Assembly: GCF_963666525.1 (NCBI RefSeq) | Contig: NZ_OY762905.1 | Span: 5,039,001 to 5,103,000 of the forward strand | Length of the DNA: 64,000 nucleotides | Source: an uncultured Cohaesibacter sp. | Lineage (GTDB): Bacteria > Pseudomonadota > Alphaproteobacteria > Rhizobiales > Cohaesibacteraceae | Direction of reading: 5' to 3' | Part shown: positions 43,887-51,838 of the stretch, piece after piece | How positions within the stretch are numbered: the stretch's first letter is position 1 | Layout of the letters: the number at the start of each line of letters is the position of its first letter | Notes under the pieces: generated by a model | What the model was told of the DNA's origin: nothing | What the model saw: the letters and a program-made list of their open reading frames with translations, nothing else | Database searches by the model: none | Made by a program: the position numbers and the translations under genes

Positions 43887-45638
43887 ATGTCAGATCTTGG
43901 CCCATTCCCTTTGGATCCCCAGAGTCCTCCCGGCTACCCGCGCCAAAACGCAACCCCGCCTGAAGCCGACTGGATCACATCCCTCAGCGATTCAATCGAA
44001 TCCGGCCTCAGCAAGCTGTGCTCATCGCGCACGAAATCCTTCATCGCACTCATGCTCTTTGCGCTCATCTGCTTCCTTCCGGGTTTCAATTCCATTCCGC
44101 CCGTCGACAGGGATGAAGCCCGCTTTGCACAGGCATCGAAGCAGATGATGGAATCGGGCGACTATGTCGACATCCGATTTCAGGACGGAACCCGCTACAA
44201 GAAGCCGGTTGGCATCTATTGGCTACAGGTGGCGAGTGCTGAACTGACAGGGAAGGGTGCAAACGCACCGATCTGGGCCTACCGCATTCCTTCTCTCGTT
44301 GGCGCACTTCTGAGCGTTGGTCTGACCTTTCTCATCGGCATGCGCATGGGCTCCGTCAGAAGTGGCATGCTGGCAGGCTTGGGCATGGCAGCTGCCATCC
44401 TGCTTGGTGTCGAAGCTCGGCTCGCCAAGACAGACGCCATGCTTCTGGCCACCATATTGGCAGTGCAGTGGCTCATCTGGGAGCTCTACGACCTGCGCAG
44501 TGGCCTCAGCAAACCCAAGGGCGCCCTTTTATGGATTGCGCTCGGCGTCGGCGTGCTCATCAAGGGTCCCATCATTCTCATGGTAAGCAGCCTCACGCTG
44601 ATCGTGCTTGCCATCCGCGAACGCTCAATCGGCTGGCTGAAAGGCAACGGCTGGAAATTTGGCGTTCCTCTGTTCATCCTGATTACCCTGCCATGGTTCA
44701 TCGCCATTGGCATCAAGACCGACTGGGCCTTCTTCTTCGATTCCGTCGGCCAGGACATGATGGCCAAGGTCGCCACGGGCAAGGAATCCCACGGAGCGCC
44801 TCCTGGAACCTACCTTGGTGCCAGCATCGGCACCTTCTGGCCAATCTCTGTCTTCTTCATTCTCTCGGTTGTCTGGATCTGGAAGCAACGCAAGCAACGG
44901 ACGGTGTTTTTCGCTCTGGCGTGGATCCTTCCGAGCTGGATCATTTTTGAAATCGTGCCGACCAAACTGCCTCATTACGTCCTTCCCGCCATGCCCGCGC
45001 TGGCGCTTCTCATGGCTGAAGCCCTCGAAGCCAGAGCCACGAGCTGGGCAAGTCTCTGGGGCAGGGTCGTTGCGCTTTTGATCCCGATTGTCGCCGTGGT
45101 CATGGGCCTTGGAGCACCCATCGGCCTGATCTTCCTTGAGGGCACCATCAATCCGGCCGCCTTTGGCCTCGGTCTGGTCGCTTCGGGTCTTGGGCTGCTC
45201 AGTTATGCTGTCTTGACCCGCGGTCGTGTCATGGCAGCGTTTGTTCTCGCCTGCCTCGTTGCACCGATCCTTTATCTCTCCCTGCATGGAACCATTTTCC
45301 CGGAACTGCGTTCCGTCTGGATATCTAACCAGTTGCAGGAAGCCGCCTGGAAGGTCAAACCCTGTGAGAGCTCCGAGATTGCCAGCGCCGGATACAGCGA
45401 ACCAAGCCTTGTGTTCCTGACCGGAACGGACACCGTGTTGACCGATGGCAAGGGCGCAGCAAGCTTCCTGCTCGAAGCAGGATGCCGCCTCGCCATTGTT
45501 GAAAAGCGACAGGAACAGGCTTTCCTTGATGCCCTTGGCGAAAGCCGTGAAAAATTCGAACAGGCCACCACCGTTGAAGGCTACAAGCTCAATGGTGGCA
45601 AATGGCAGACCTTCGGGCTTTATCGCTACAAGATGTAG
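43887..45638 (+). CDS. ArnT/RgtD-like lipid A glycosyltransferase (GT83/PMT family)
   Basis: A 583-residue membrane protein with about twelve spans. The first periplasmic loop carries the catalytic motif PPVDRDEARF (Asp74, Asp76, Glu77) and YKKPVGIYWLQ, diagnostic of ArnT-type enzymes that move a sugar from undecaprenyl phosphate to lipid A. GGAGA precedes the ATG. Sugar identity is unknown: aminoarabinose in ArnT, galacturonic acid in rhizobial RgtD. The following PAP2, GT2 and LAB_N genes supply phosphate removal and donor synthesis, so this is the final transferase of a local lipid A pathway. Confidence 0.85.
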   Translation: MSDLGPFPLDPQSPPGYPRQNATPPEADWITSLSDSIESGLSKLCSSRTKSFIALMLFALICFLPGFNSIPPVDRDEARFAQASKQMMESGDYVDIRFQDGTRYKKPVGIYWLQVASAELTGKGANAPIWAYRIPSLVGALLSVGLTFLIGMRMGSVRSGMLAGLGMAAAILLGVEARLAKTDAMLLATILAVQWLIWELYDLRSGLSKPKGALLWIALGVGVLIKGPIILMVSSLTLIVLAIRERSIGWLKGNGWKFGVPLFILITLPWFIAIGIKTDWAFFFDSVGQDMMAKVATGKESHGAPPGTYLGASIGTFWPISVFFILSVVWIWKQRKQRTVFFALAWILPSWIIFEIVPTKLPHYVLPAMPALALLMAEALEARATSWASLWGRVVALLIPIVAVVMGLGAPIGLIFLEGTINPAAFGLGLVASGLGLLSYAVLTRGRVMAAFVLACLVAPILYLSLHGTIFPELRSVWISNQLQEAAWKVKPCESSEIASAGYSEPSLVFLTGTDTVLTDGKGAASFLLEAGCRLAIVEKRQEQAFLDALGESREKFEQATTVEGYKLNGGKWQTFGLYRYKM

Positions 45639-45710
45639 CTTCCGGCGATATACAGGCAAGGAGACAGAACACTGCTGGATCAGATCAAAGCGGCCTGCAA
45701 TCGGGCAGGG

Positions 45711-46514
45711 ATGCATTATACCGCATTCAGGAACCTGCGTGCGCAACGGGCTTTTCAATACCGATCCTACAAGGCGGTGCCGCAAGCGGCCGGTCCGGAT
45801 TGGTTACTGATCCTTGTTGTCGCCTGTAGCTTGATGGCCCTCGGATTTCTGTTCGTGGACGAAGCCGCTGCGCAGTGGAAGGCGTCACTGCCGAAAGAAA
45901 CCCTTGATCTTTTCCGTTCCATCACTCGGCTTGGCAAATCTGAGAACTATCTTGTTCCCTCCGGCATTATCGCGCTTGGCTTGGCTTTTGCTCCCTGGGA
46001 CCGACTGACTTTGTCTGCCAAGGCGGCACTATTTCAGGTACAGATGATGGCCCTGTTCATCTTTGTGGCTGTTGCTGGAGCCGGGCTATCCAACAACGTG
46101 ATCAAGATCATCATTGGCCGGGCACGCCCTCGCTATTTCGAGGAGTTCGGCGCACATTACTTCAATTCCCCAGGATGGACCTCCGGCTTCCAGAGTTTCC
46201 CGTCGGGTCATTCGACGACGGCGGGCGCCATGGCCATTGCCTTGACGCTGTTGTTCCCTCGTTTGAAATGGCTCTGGATAGCCATCGGGCTCTGGATTGC
46301 CTTTTCGCGGGTGGTGGTCGGTGCGCATTATCCGTCCGACATTGTGGCCGGCTTCCTTTATGGCGCGACTTTTGCCTGGATGCTGGCAAAATACAGCACA
46401 AACCGCCGCCTGCTGTTCCGTGTGCGCGGGGGATTCATTACATTGCCAAAAACTGGCGGACTTTCGCTTTCCAGAGTGATGAAAGCCCTTCACATGCTGA
46501 TCCAAAAAGCCTAA
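45711..46514 (+). CDS. PAP2-family membrane phosphatase (LpxE/LpxF-like)
   Basis: 267 residues from ATG 45711, with six spans. The acid-phosphatase motif is complete: KIIIGRARP, PSGHS and SRVVVGAHYPSD. The lipid A phosphatases LpxE and LpxF and undecaprenyl-pyrophosphatases belong here. Next to an ArnT-like transferase, removal of a lipid A phosphate to free an acceptor site is plausible. The ATG has a purine run touching it at zero spacing. An in-frame CTG at 45672, 8 bp after AAGGAG, would add 13 residues (LLDQIKAACNRAG) and may be the true start. Confidence 0.82.
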   Translation: MHYTAFRNLRAQRAFQYRSYKAVPQAAGPDWLLILVVACSLMALGFLFVDEAAAQWKASLPKETLDLFRSITRLGKSENYLVPSGIIALGLAFAPWDRLTLSAKAALFQVQMMALFIFVAVAGAGLSNNVIKIIIGRARPRYFEEFGAHYFNSPGWTSGFQSFPSGHSTTAGAMAIALTLLFPRLKWLWIAIGLWIAFSRVVVGAHYPSDIVAGFLYGATFAWMLAKYSTNRRLLFRVRGGFITLPKTGGLSLSRVMKALHMLIQKA

Positions 46515-46667
46515 AGAGTGAGCAACTCGGCCCTTTCCGTCGCTCAATCGCGTCCAAGGCCACGACATCATCATTCTGTCGCATTCCAAAGGCTATTGAA
46601 CGCACCGGTCTGTCGCATGAGATGATGCCAGACCAATTGAAACCATGATCAGCGTCAGGAATGCGCC

Positions 46668-47444
46668 ATGCTATCCACCTTGCCCCCGTTGCACCATGCA
46701 CTTGAAGTCAGCGTGGTTATCCCTTGCAAGAACGAAAAGGACAATCTGGCTTTCCTGATCGATGAAGTCGGCACTGCGCTCGCTGGACGTAGCTTCGAGC
46801 TGATCATCGTTGACGATGGATCCGATGATGGCACGGACCTGTTCCTCAGGGAATCCGCGACGACCAGACCGTGGCTGCGTCATATCCGTCATGAGAAATC
46901 CTGCGGCCAGTCCAATGCCGTGCGTACTGGCCTGCTGTTTGCCAAGGGCGAGTTCATCGCGACGCTGGATGGTGATGGCCAGAACGACCCGGCCTTCTTC
47001 CCCCAGATGATCGACGCCCTGAAGGCAGGAGGGCCGTCCTGCGCACTCGCCGCCGGGCAACGCACCAAACGGACTGATGGTTTCGTCAAGAAATATGGCT
47101 CGCGCCTCGCCAACAAGATCCGTCAATCCATGCTCAAGGACAATACCCGGGATTCTGGTTGCGGGCTGAAGGTCATCCGCCGGCAGGTCTTCCTCAACTT
47201 GCCGTTCTTTGAAGCCTGGCACCGTTTTCTGCCTGCTTTGGTGGTACGTGAAGGCCTGGAGGTGGTTCATATCGACGTCCTCGACCGCGGGCGCAGCCAT
47301 GGCACCTCCAAATATGGCATCTTCGATCGCCTCTGGGTTGGCATTATCGACCTGTTCGGCGTTCTCTGGCTGCGCAAACGCCGCAAGAAGATCCCGATCA
47401 TCTCTGAGATCGACCTCAGCGGCACCACAACCGACCCAAGATAA
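46668..47444 (+). CDS. GT2 glycosyltransferase, polyprenyl-phosphate sugar synthase type
   Basis: A 258-residue GT-A family 2 enzyme. VVIPCKNEKDNL opens it, the nucleotide-binding DDGSDDGT and metal-binding DGDGQND follow, and a hydrophobic amphipathic C-terminus (VGIIDLFGVLWLRKRRKK) lacks full membrane spans. It resembles dolichol-phosphate-mannose synthase, ArnC and RgtE, which load a sugar on a polyprenyl phosphate at the inner leaflet. It would make the donor for the ArnT-like enzyme. Its last codons and stop lie in a 13-bp tandem repeat. Confidence 0.85.
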   Translation: MLSTLPPLHHALEVSVVIPCKNEKDNLAFLIDEVGTALAGRSFELIIVDDGSDDGTDLFLRESATTRPWLRHIRHEKSCGQSNAVRTGLLFAKGEFIATLDGDGQNDPAFFPQMIDALKAGGPSCALAAGQRTKRTDGFVKKYGSRLANKIRQSMLKDNTRDSGCGLKVIRRQVFLNLPFFEAWHRFLPALVVREGLEVVHIDVLDRGRSHGTSKYGIFDRLWVGIIDLFGVLWLRKRRKKIPIISEIDLSGTTTDPR

Positions 47445-47484
47445 CGACCCAAGATAACGACCCAAGATAACGACCCAAGATAAC
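47433..47484 (+). repeat. Four 13-bp tandem repeats across the GT2 stop codon
   Basis: GACCCAAGATAAC occurs four times without interruption. The TAA in the first copy is the GT2 stop, and every further copy repeats it in another frame. This is likely a slippage-prone minisatellite. The next gene starts 35 bp later. Confidence 0.92.
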
Positions 47485-47519
47485 TCCGGCACTGCATCGC
47501 CGATTGGAAAGACCCATAT

Positions 47520-47867
47520 ATGCATTCGTCACTCTGGAACGATATTCAATCCTGGCTCAATACCGTCTTTGTTGCGCAGTGGGATGTCTGGCTGGTGCTT
47601 GGCTTTGTCGCACAGGCCATGTTCACCATGCGTTTTGTGGTCCAGTGGATCGCCAGCGAACGCGCCGGAAAATCCATCATGCCCGTTGCCTTCTGGTTCT
47701 TCTCCATCGGCGGTGGTGCCTTGCTCTTCATCTATGCCCTGAAGCGCGCCGACCCGGTCTTCATCGTTGGGCAAGGGGCTGGCCTGCTGATCTACATACG
47801 CAACGTCTGGCTGATCATCAAGGAACACAAGGCCAACAAGCTGTTGGAAAATACCCCGATCGAATAG
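47520..47867 (+). CDS. Small membrane protein with lipid-A-disaccharide-synthase N-terminal (LAB_N) domain
   Basis: 115 residues with three to four hydrophobic spans. It shows the LAB_N pattern: VFVAQWDVWLVLGFVAQAMFTMRFVVQWIASERAGKS, with FWFFSIGGGALLFIYALKRADPVFIVGQ after it. Proteins of this kind accompany lipid A sugar-transfer genes and may flip the polyprenyl-linked sugar as ArnE/ArnF do. It ends the rightward cluster before a strong terminator. Confidence 0.85.
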   Translation: MHSSLWNDIQSWLNTVFVAQWDVWLVLGFVAQAMFTMRFVVQWIASERAGKSIMPVAFWFFSIGGGALLFIYALKRADPVFIVGQGAGLLIYIRNVWLIIKEHKANKLLENTPIE

Positions 47868-47891
47868 GATCTGGTTTCAATCGCAGCAAAT

Positions 47892-47920
47892 GAAAAGACG
47901 GGCTTGCGGCCCGTCTTTTC
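47892..47920. terminator. Bidirectional terminator between lipid A cluster and metC-like gene
   Basis: Perfect 12-bp arms (GAAAAGACGGGC and complement) with a 5-nt loop, A- and T-rich at both flanks, between convergent genes. Confidence 0.9.
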
Positions 47921-47960
47921 ATTTCAATTGATATCAAGACGAACAGCCCCGCCATTGAGT

Positions 47961-49136
47961 CTAAACAAGGGCTGCAAAACCCTTTTCCAGATCAGCCTTG
48001 AGATCGTCAGCATCCTCAAGACCGATATGCAGCCGCAACAGCTGGCCCGGCTCGGTCCATGTTGTTGCTGTTCTGTAGCCGCGCGGATCCACATGGGTTA
48101 CAAGGCTTTCAAAACCACCCCAGGAATAGCCAAGTCCGAACAACTCCAGCGCATCGATAAAGGCAAAGGCCTGCTTCTGGCTGCAATCCCTGAGCACAAA
48201 ACCAAGCAGCCCGCAAGCACCTGTGAAGTCCCGCTTCCAGATCTCGTAACCGGGATCACTCTCTAGCGCCGGGTAGAGAACACGATCCACCTCCGGACGG
48301 GCCTGCAACCATTTAGCCAAAGCCATAGCGCTTTCCTGATGCTGCTTCAAACGCACCGACATGGTCCTCAGGCCACGGAGCGCCAGATAGACATCATCTG
48401 GCCCGACATGATAACCCATTGCGCCATGGACCTCCAGAAGCCGGGGCCAGGCACGTTCGTTGGCCGAGATCGTACCCAGCATGACATCGGAATGCCCGAC
48501 GATATATTTGGTACCAGCCTGAATGGTGATGTCGATCCCATGGCCCATACTGTCAAAGAACAAAGGCGTTGCCCATGTGTTGTCGAGCAGCACAAGGATA
48601 TCACGCGCGTGCGCGGCTGCGACGATCGCAGGTATGTCCTGTATCTCGAAAGTCTGCGAGCCAGGTGACTCGGTGAATACGGCGCTGGTGTTCGGACGGA
48701 ACAGGGTGTTTATTTCGCCTCCGATCCGAGGGTCGTAATATTCCACCTCCACGCCCATGGGCGTCAGCACCTGTGTGGCAAAATTCCGCGTCGGCTCATA
48801 GGCACTGTCCGTAATCAGAACATGGTCGCCGCATTTACAGGCCGAGAGCAGGGCGAGGGAACACGCCGCCAGACCTGAAGGCGTCAAAACGGTGCCCGCG
48901 GCTCCCTCGAGATCCGTCAATGCCTCACAAAGCGCATTTGTTGTTGGCGTTCCGCGTCGGCCGTAGTAATACTTAGCCTTGCCACCGTACAGATGATCTG
49001 TAGACTCGAACAGCACAGTCGACGCATGAATCACGGGAGGATTGACAAAACAACCATGGTCTTCGGTAGGACGACCAGTGGTGATTAATCGTGTATCAGT
49101 GTGATAGTTTTTTGTGCAGTTTTTCTTTTTTTGCAT
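47961..49136 (-). CDS. metC: Cystathionine beta-lyase-like PLP enzyme
   Basis: 391 residues from ATG 49136 (MQKKKNCTKN), with TGGAAA directly upstream; the GTG start 18 bp earlier is less likely. It is a fold-type I PLP enzyme of the Cys/Met metabolism family. YYGRRGTPTTNALCEAL near the N-terminus and LTPSGLAACSLALL are family marks; DNTWATPLFF and the PLP lysine in AGTKYIVGHSDVMLG (Lys in TKY) fix the active site. The WATPL and YIVGHSDV variants match MetC rather than MetB. It splits cystathionine to homocysteine, pyruvate and ammonia in methionine synthesis. No other met gene is nearby. Confidence 0.88.
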   Translation of the reverse strand: MQKKKNCTKNYHTDTRLITTGRPTEDHGCFVNPPVIHASTVLFESTDHLYGGKAKYYYGRRGTPTTNALCEALTDLEGAAGTVLTPSGLAACSLALLSACKCGDHVLITDSAYEPTRNFATQVLTPMGVEVEYYDPRIGGEINTLFRPNTSAVFTESPGSQTFEIQDIPAIVAAAHARDILVLLDNTWATPLFFDSMGHGIDITIQAGTKYIVGHSDVMLGTISANERAWPRLLEVHGAMGYHVGPDDVYLALRGLRTMSVRLKQHQESAMALAKWLQARPEVDRVLYPALESDPGYEIWKRDFTGACGLLGFVLRDCSQKQAFAFIDALELFGLGYSWGGFESLVTHVDPRGYRTATTWTEPGQLLRLHIGLEDADDLKADLEKGFAALV

Positions 49137-49467
49137 TTTCCAGTGGCGCTCCACGCAAGGATGTCAGCTTCTCTATTCGGCATTATCGTCTGAATAAAAC
49201 ACGAAAAAGAACTAAATATTTCAGTTTTTTCGCCATCTTGCACAATTTTCGTGCGAAATATACAGAATTGAGCCTAACGCTGCATTTTGCCTCTTGACCC
49301 AAGTCCAATAATTTTCTTCGATAACGACTGTCAGACGTCAGTTTTCAGACGTTCGACCAACCATAAAACAACTGGCAGGGGCAATGACTGTTTTTGACAA
49401 TCCATTGCTATCTGAATCTTATCGAGACAATCGTATTCTTATTTGGGCAACAAACGAAGGCTGCAAA
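49137..49467. promoter_or_regulatory. Control region between metC-like gene and aapJ
   Basis: 331 bp with the divergent promoters. The part from about 49180 to 49280 is AT-rich. No clear operator or sigma-54 promoter was identified, although aap genes are often nitrogen-controlled. Confidence 0.35.
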
Positions 49468-50484
49468 ATGAAGAAAGTTCTTATTTCCGTACTTATGGGT
49501 TCTGCAATGGCTGTCGGCGCATCTGCTGCTAGCGCTGCTACCCTTGACGATGTTAAAGCCAAAGGCGCTGTTCAGTGCGGCGTGAGCCAGGGTCTGCCGG
49601 GCTTCTCCAACCCTGACGATCAGGGCAACTGGACTGGCATTGACGTTGACGTCTGCCGCGCTGTTGCTGCTGCTGTTTTCGGTGATGCAAAGGCCGTGAA
49701 ATACACCCCGCTGTCTGCCAAGGAGCGTTTCACCGCGCTGCAGTCCAGCGAAATCGACCTGCTGTCCCGTAACACCACCTGGACCATGACCCGTGACACG
49801 TCTCTGGGTCTGAACTTTGCTGGTGTGAACTATTATGACGGTCAGGGCTTCATGGTACGCAAGTCCCTGGGCATCACGTCCGCTCTGGAGCTTGATGGCG
49901 CTTCTGTCTGCACCAACACCGGCACCACCACCGAGCTGAACGTGACCGACTACTTCCGTTCCCACAACATGCAGCTCGAACTCGTTCAGTTCGAAAAGTC
50001 TGACGAAGTTGTTCAGGCATACGATAGCGGCCGTTGCGACGTTTACACCACCGACGCTTCCGGCCTCTATGCACAGCGCCTGAAACTCACCAACCCTGAT
50101 GAACATGTCGTTCTTCCGGAAATCATTTCCAAAGAGCCTCTTGGCCCGGTTGTCCGTCAGGGCGATGACCAGTGGTTCAACATTGTGAAATGGTCTCTGT
50201 TCGCCATGATCAACGCTGAAGAATTCGGTGTTACCTCCGCGAATGTTGACGAAATGAAAGAGTCCACCAACCCTGAAATCCGCCGTCTGCTCGGCCTTGA
50301 AGGTGCCTTCGGCGAAGCTCTCGGTATCCCGAATGACTGGGCTTACCAGATCGTCAAACAGGTTGGCAACTACGCTGAAATCTTCGACAACAACGTAGGT
50401 CCGGACACTCCGCTGAAAATCTCCCGCGGCGTAAACGCCCTGTGGTCCAACGGTGGCTTCCAGTACGCACCACCTATCCGCTAA
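49468..50484 (+). CDS. aapJ: General L-amino acid ABC transporter, binding protein AapJ
   Basis: 338 residues from ATG 49468, with GAAGG in front; the frame upstream adds 28 non-family residues. Signal peptide MKKVLISVLMGSAMAVGAS is cleaved near ASAA-TL. The SBP_bac_3 fold of AapJ/BztA is seen in GAVQCGVSQGLPGFSNPD, GIDVDVCRAVAAAVFGD and SEIDLLSRNTTWTMTRD. It binds a wide range of L-amino acids in the periplasm. First gene of aapJQMP; a terminator-like hairpin separates it from the membrane genes. Confidence 0.95.
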   Translation: MKKVLISVLMGSAMAVGASAASAATLDDVKAKGAVQCGVSQGLPGFSNPDDQGNWTGIDVDVCRAVAAAVFGDAKAVKYTPLSAKERFTALQSSEIDLLSRNTTWTMTRDTSLGLNFAGVNYYDGQGFMVRKSLGITSALELDGASVCTNTGTTTELNVTDYFRSHNMQLELVQFEKSDEVVQAYDSGRCDVYTTDASGLYAQRLKLTNPDEHVVLPEIISKEPLGPVVRQGDDQWFNIVKWSLFAMINAEEFGVTSANVDEMKESTNPEIRRLLGLEGAFGEALGIPNDWAYQIVKQVGNYAEIFDNNVGPDTPLKISRGVNALWSNGGFQYAPPIR

Positions 50485-50497
50485 TAGGCAATAAAGA

Positions 50498-50533
50498 TCC
50501 CCGGCAGGACAAATCCGTCCGCCGGGGTTTTTT
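50498..50533 (+). terminator. Terminator-like hairpin between aapJ and aapQ
   Basis: CCCCGGC and GCCGGGG with an inner 4-bp GGAC/GTCC stem (one bulged A) around AAATCC, followed by T6. It looks able to stop a large share of transcripts after aapJ. Confidence 0.85.
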
Positions 50534-50634
50534 GTAAGCGTCATCTAAAGAATAACAAAATCTAAACTGTCACCGTTTGGATGTCGCACTCGATAGACTG
50601 ACTGAACACAAGGTCAGTGTCACACGAGGATAAT

Positions 50635-51828
50635 ATGGCTGCTAAACCTCACCACTCCACCGGGCAAGCCTCGGCCAAGGGTTCTGTATTCAATGACCCC
50701 AAGGTCAGGGGTATCATCTATCAGCTCGTATTGGTCGCCGGGCTCGTTTACTTCTTCTGGAGCATCGTGCAAAACGCTGCTCACAACCTTGAAAAGCAAA
50801 ATATTGCTTCAGGTTTCGGATTTGTCGAAAACACCGCCGGCTTTCTGCCCAACCAGACTCTTATCAGTCTGACGGCCACCTCCACCTACGGTCAGGCATT
50901 GCTGGCAGGTCTTCTGAACACATTGCTGGTTGCCGTCATCGGCATCATCCTTGCCACCATCGTCGGCTTCGTCATGGGCGTTGCCCGGTTGTCCAACAAC
51001 TGGGTCGTCTCCAAACTCGCAACCATGTATATCGAGATCGTACGCAACATTCCGTTGTTGCTGCAGTTGTTCTTCTGGTATTTCGCGGTTTTGCGCAACC
51101 TGCCCAATCCCAAGAACTCTAGCAATCTGTTCGGTGTCTTTCATCTCAACAACCGCGGCCTCTTCATGCCTCGCCCCATTTTCGAGGCTGGTTCCGAAGC
51201 GATGTTCGTCGCTCTTGCCGTGGGCATCGTTGGCGCCATTGCCGTAAGCATCTGGGCAAAGAAACGCCAGATGGCGACGGGACAGCGTTTCCCGGCTTTC
51301 TGGACTGGCCTCGGCCTGATCATCCTGCTGCCTGTTGTGGCCTATTTCCTATCCGGCAGACCGGTCAGCTATGACTTTGCCGAGCTGAAAGGCTTCAACT
51401 ACAAGGGTGGCATGAAGGTCATCCCCGAGTTCGTTGGCCTGACCCTTGCCCTGACCATCTATACCGGTGCCTTCATCGCCGAAATCGTGCGCGCAGGCAT
51501 TCTGGCAGTCAACCATGGTCAGACCGAAGCTGCGCACGCCCTTGGTCTTCGCAATGGTCCGACCCTTCGCCTGGTCATCATTCCGCAGGCGATGCGCGTG
51601 ATCATTCCGCCACTCACCAGCCAGTATCTCAACCTGACGAAAAACTCGTCACTGGCGGTTGCCATCGCCTATCCGGATATCGTGTCGGTGGGTGGTACGG
51701 TGCTCAACCAGACAGGGCAGGCCATCGAGGTCATCGCAGTCTGGATGATCGTCTACCTGAGCATCTCGCTCATTACGTCCATTCTGATGAACTGGTATAA
51801 CCGGTCCATTGCGTTGGTTGAAAGATAA
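50635..51828 (+). CDS. aapQ: General L-amino acid ABC transporter permease AapQ
   Basis: 397 residues from ATG 50635; GAGGA lies 5 bp upstream. It is a HisM-type permease with about eight spans: two N-terminal spans, an intermediate large periplasmic insert typical of AapQ, and the coupling loop HALGLRNGPTLRLVIIPQAMRVIIPPL. The permease core VRNIPLLLQLFFWY is standard. It pairs with AapM to form the channel of the Aap system. Confidence 0.94.
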   Translation: MAAKPHHSTGQASAKGSVFNDPKVRGIIYQLVLVAGLVYFFWSIVQNAAHNLEKQNIASGFGFVENTAGFLPNQTLISLTATSTYGQALLAGLLNTLLVAVIGIILATIVGFVMGVARLSNNWVVSKLATMYIEIVRNIPLLLQLFFWYFAVLRNLPNPKNSSNLFGVFHLNNRGLFMPRPIFEAGSEAMFVALAVGIVGAIAVSIWAKKRQMATGQRFPAFWTGLGLIILLPVVAYFLSGRPVSYDFAELKGFNYKGGMKVIPEFVGLTLALTIYTGAFIAEIVRAGILAVNHGQTEAAHALGLRNGPTLRLVIIPQAMRVIIPPLTSQYLNLTKNSSLAVAIAYPDIVSVGGTVLNQTGQAIEVIAVWMIVYLSISLITSILMNWYNRSIALVER

Positions 51829-51838
51829 GGAGAAACCC

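Noticed and set aside
44625-45785. A 386-codon minus-strand frame opposite the ArnT-like gene
   Set aside because: Antisense shadow of a membrane protein; its sequence is hydrophilic, with no family marks.
47433-47484. Tandem repeats considered as a CRISPR array
   Set aside because: 13-bp units without spacers and no cas genes; a simple minisatellite.
49381-49467. N-terminal extension of AapJ from 49384
   Set aside because: The 28 extra residues precede a normal signal peptide and lack family similarity; ATG 49468 has its own GAAGG site.
49408-50544. A 378-codon minus-strand frame opposite aapJ
   Set aside because: It covers the aapJ terminator and signal peptide in antisense, with no protein-like features.
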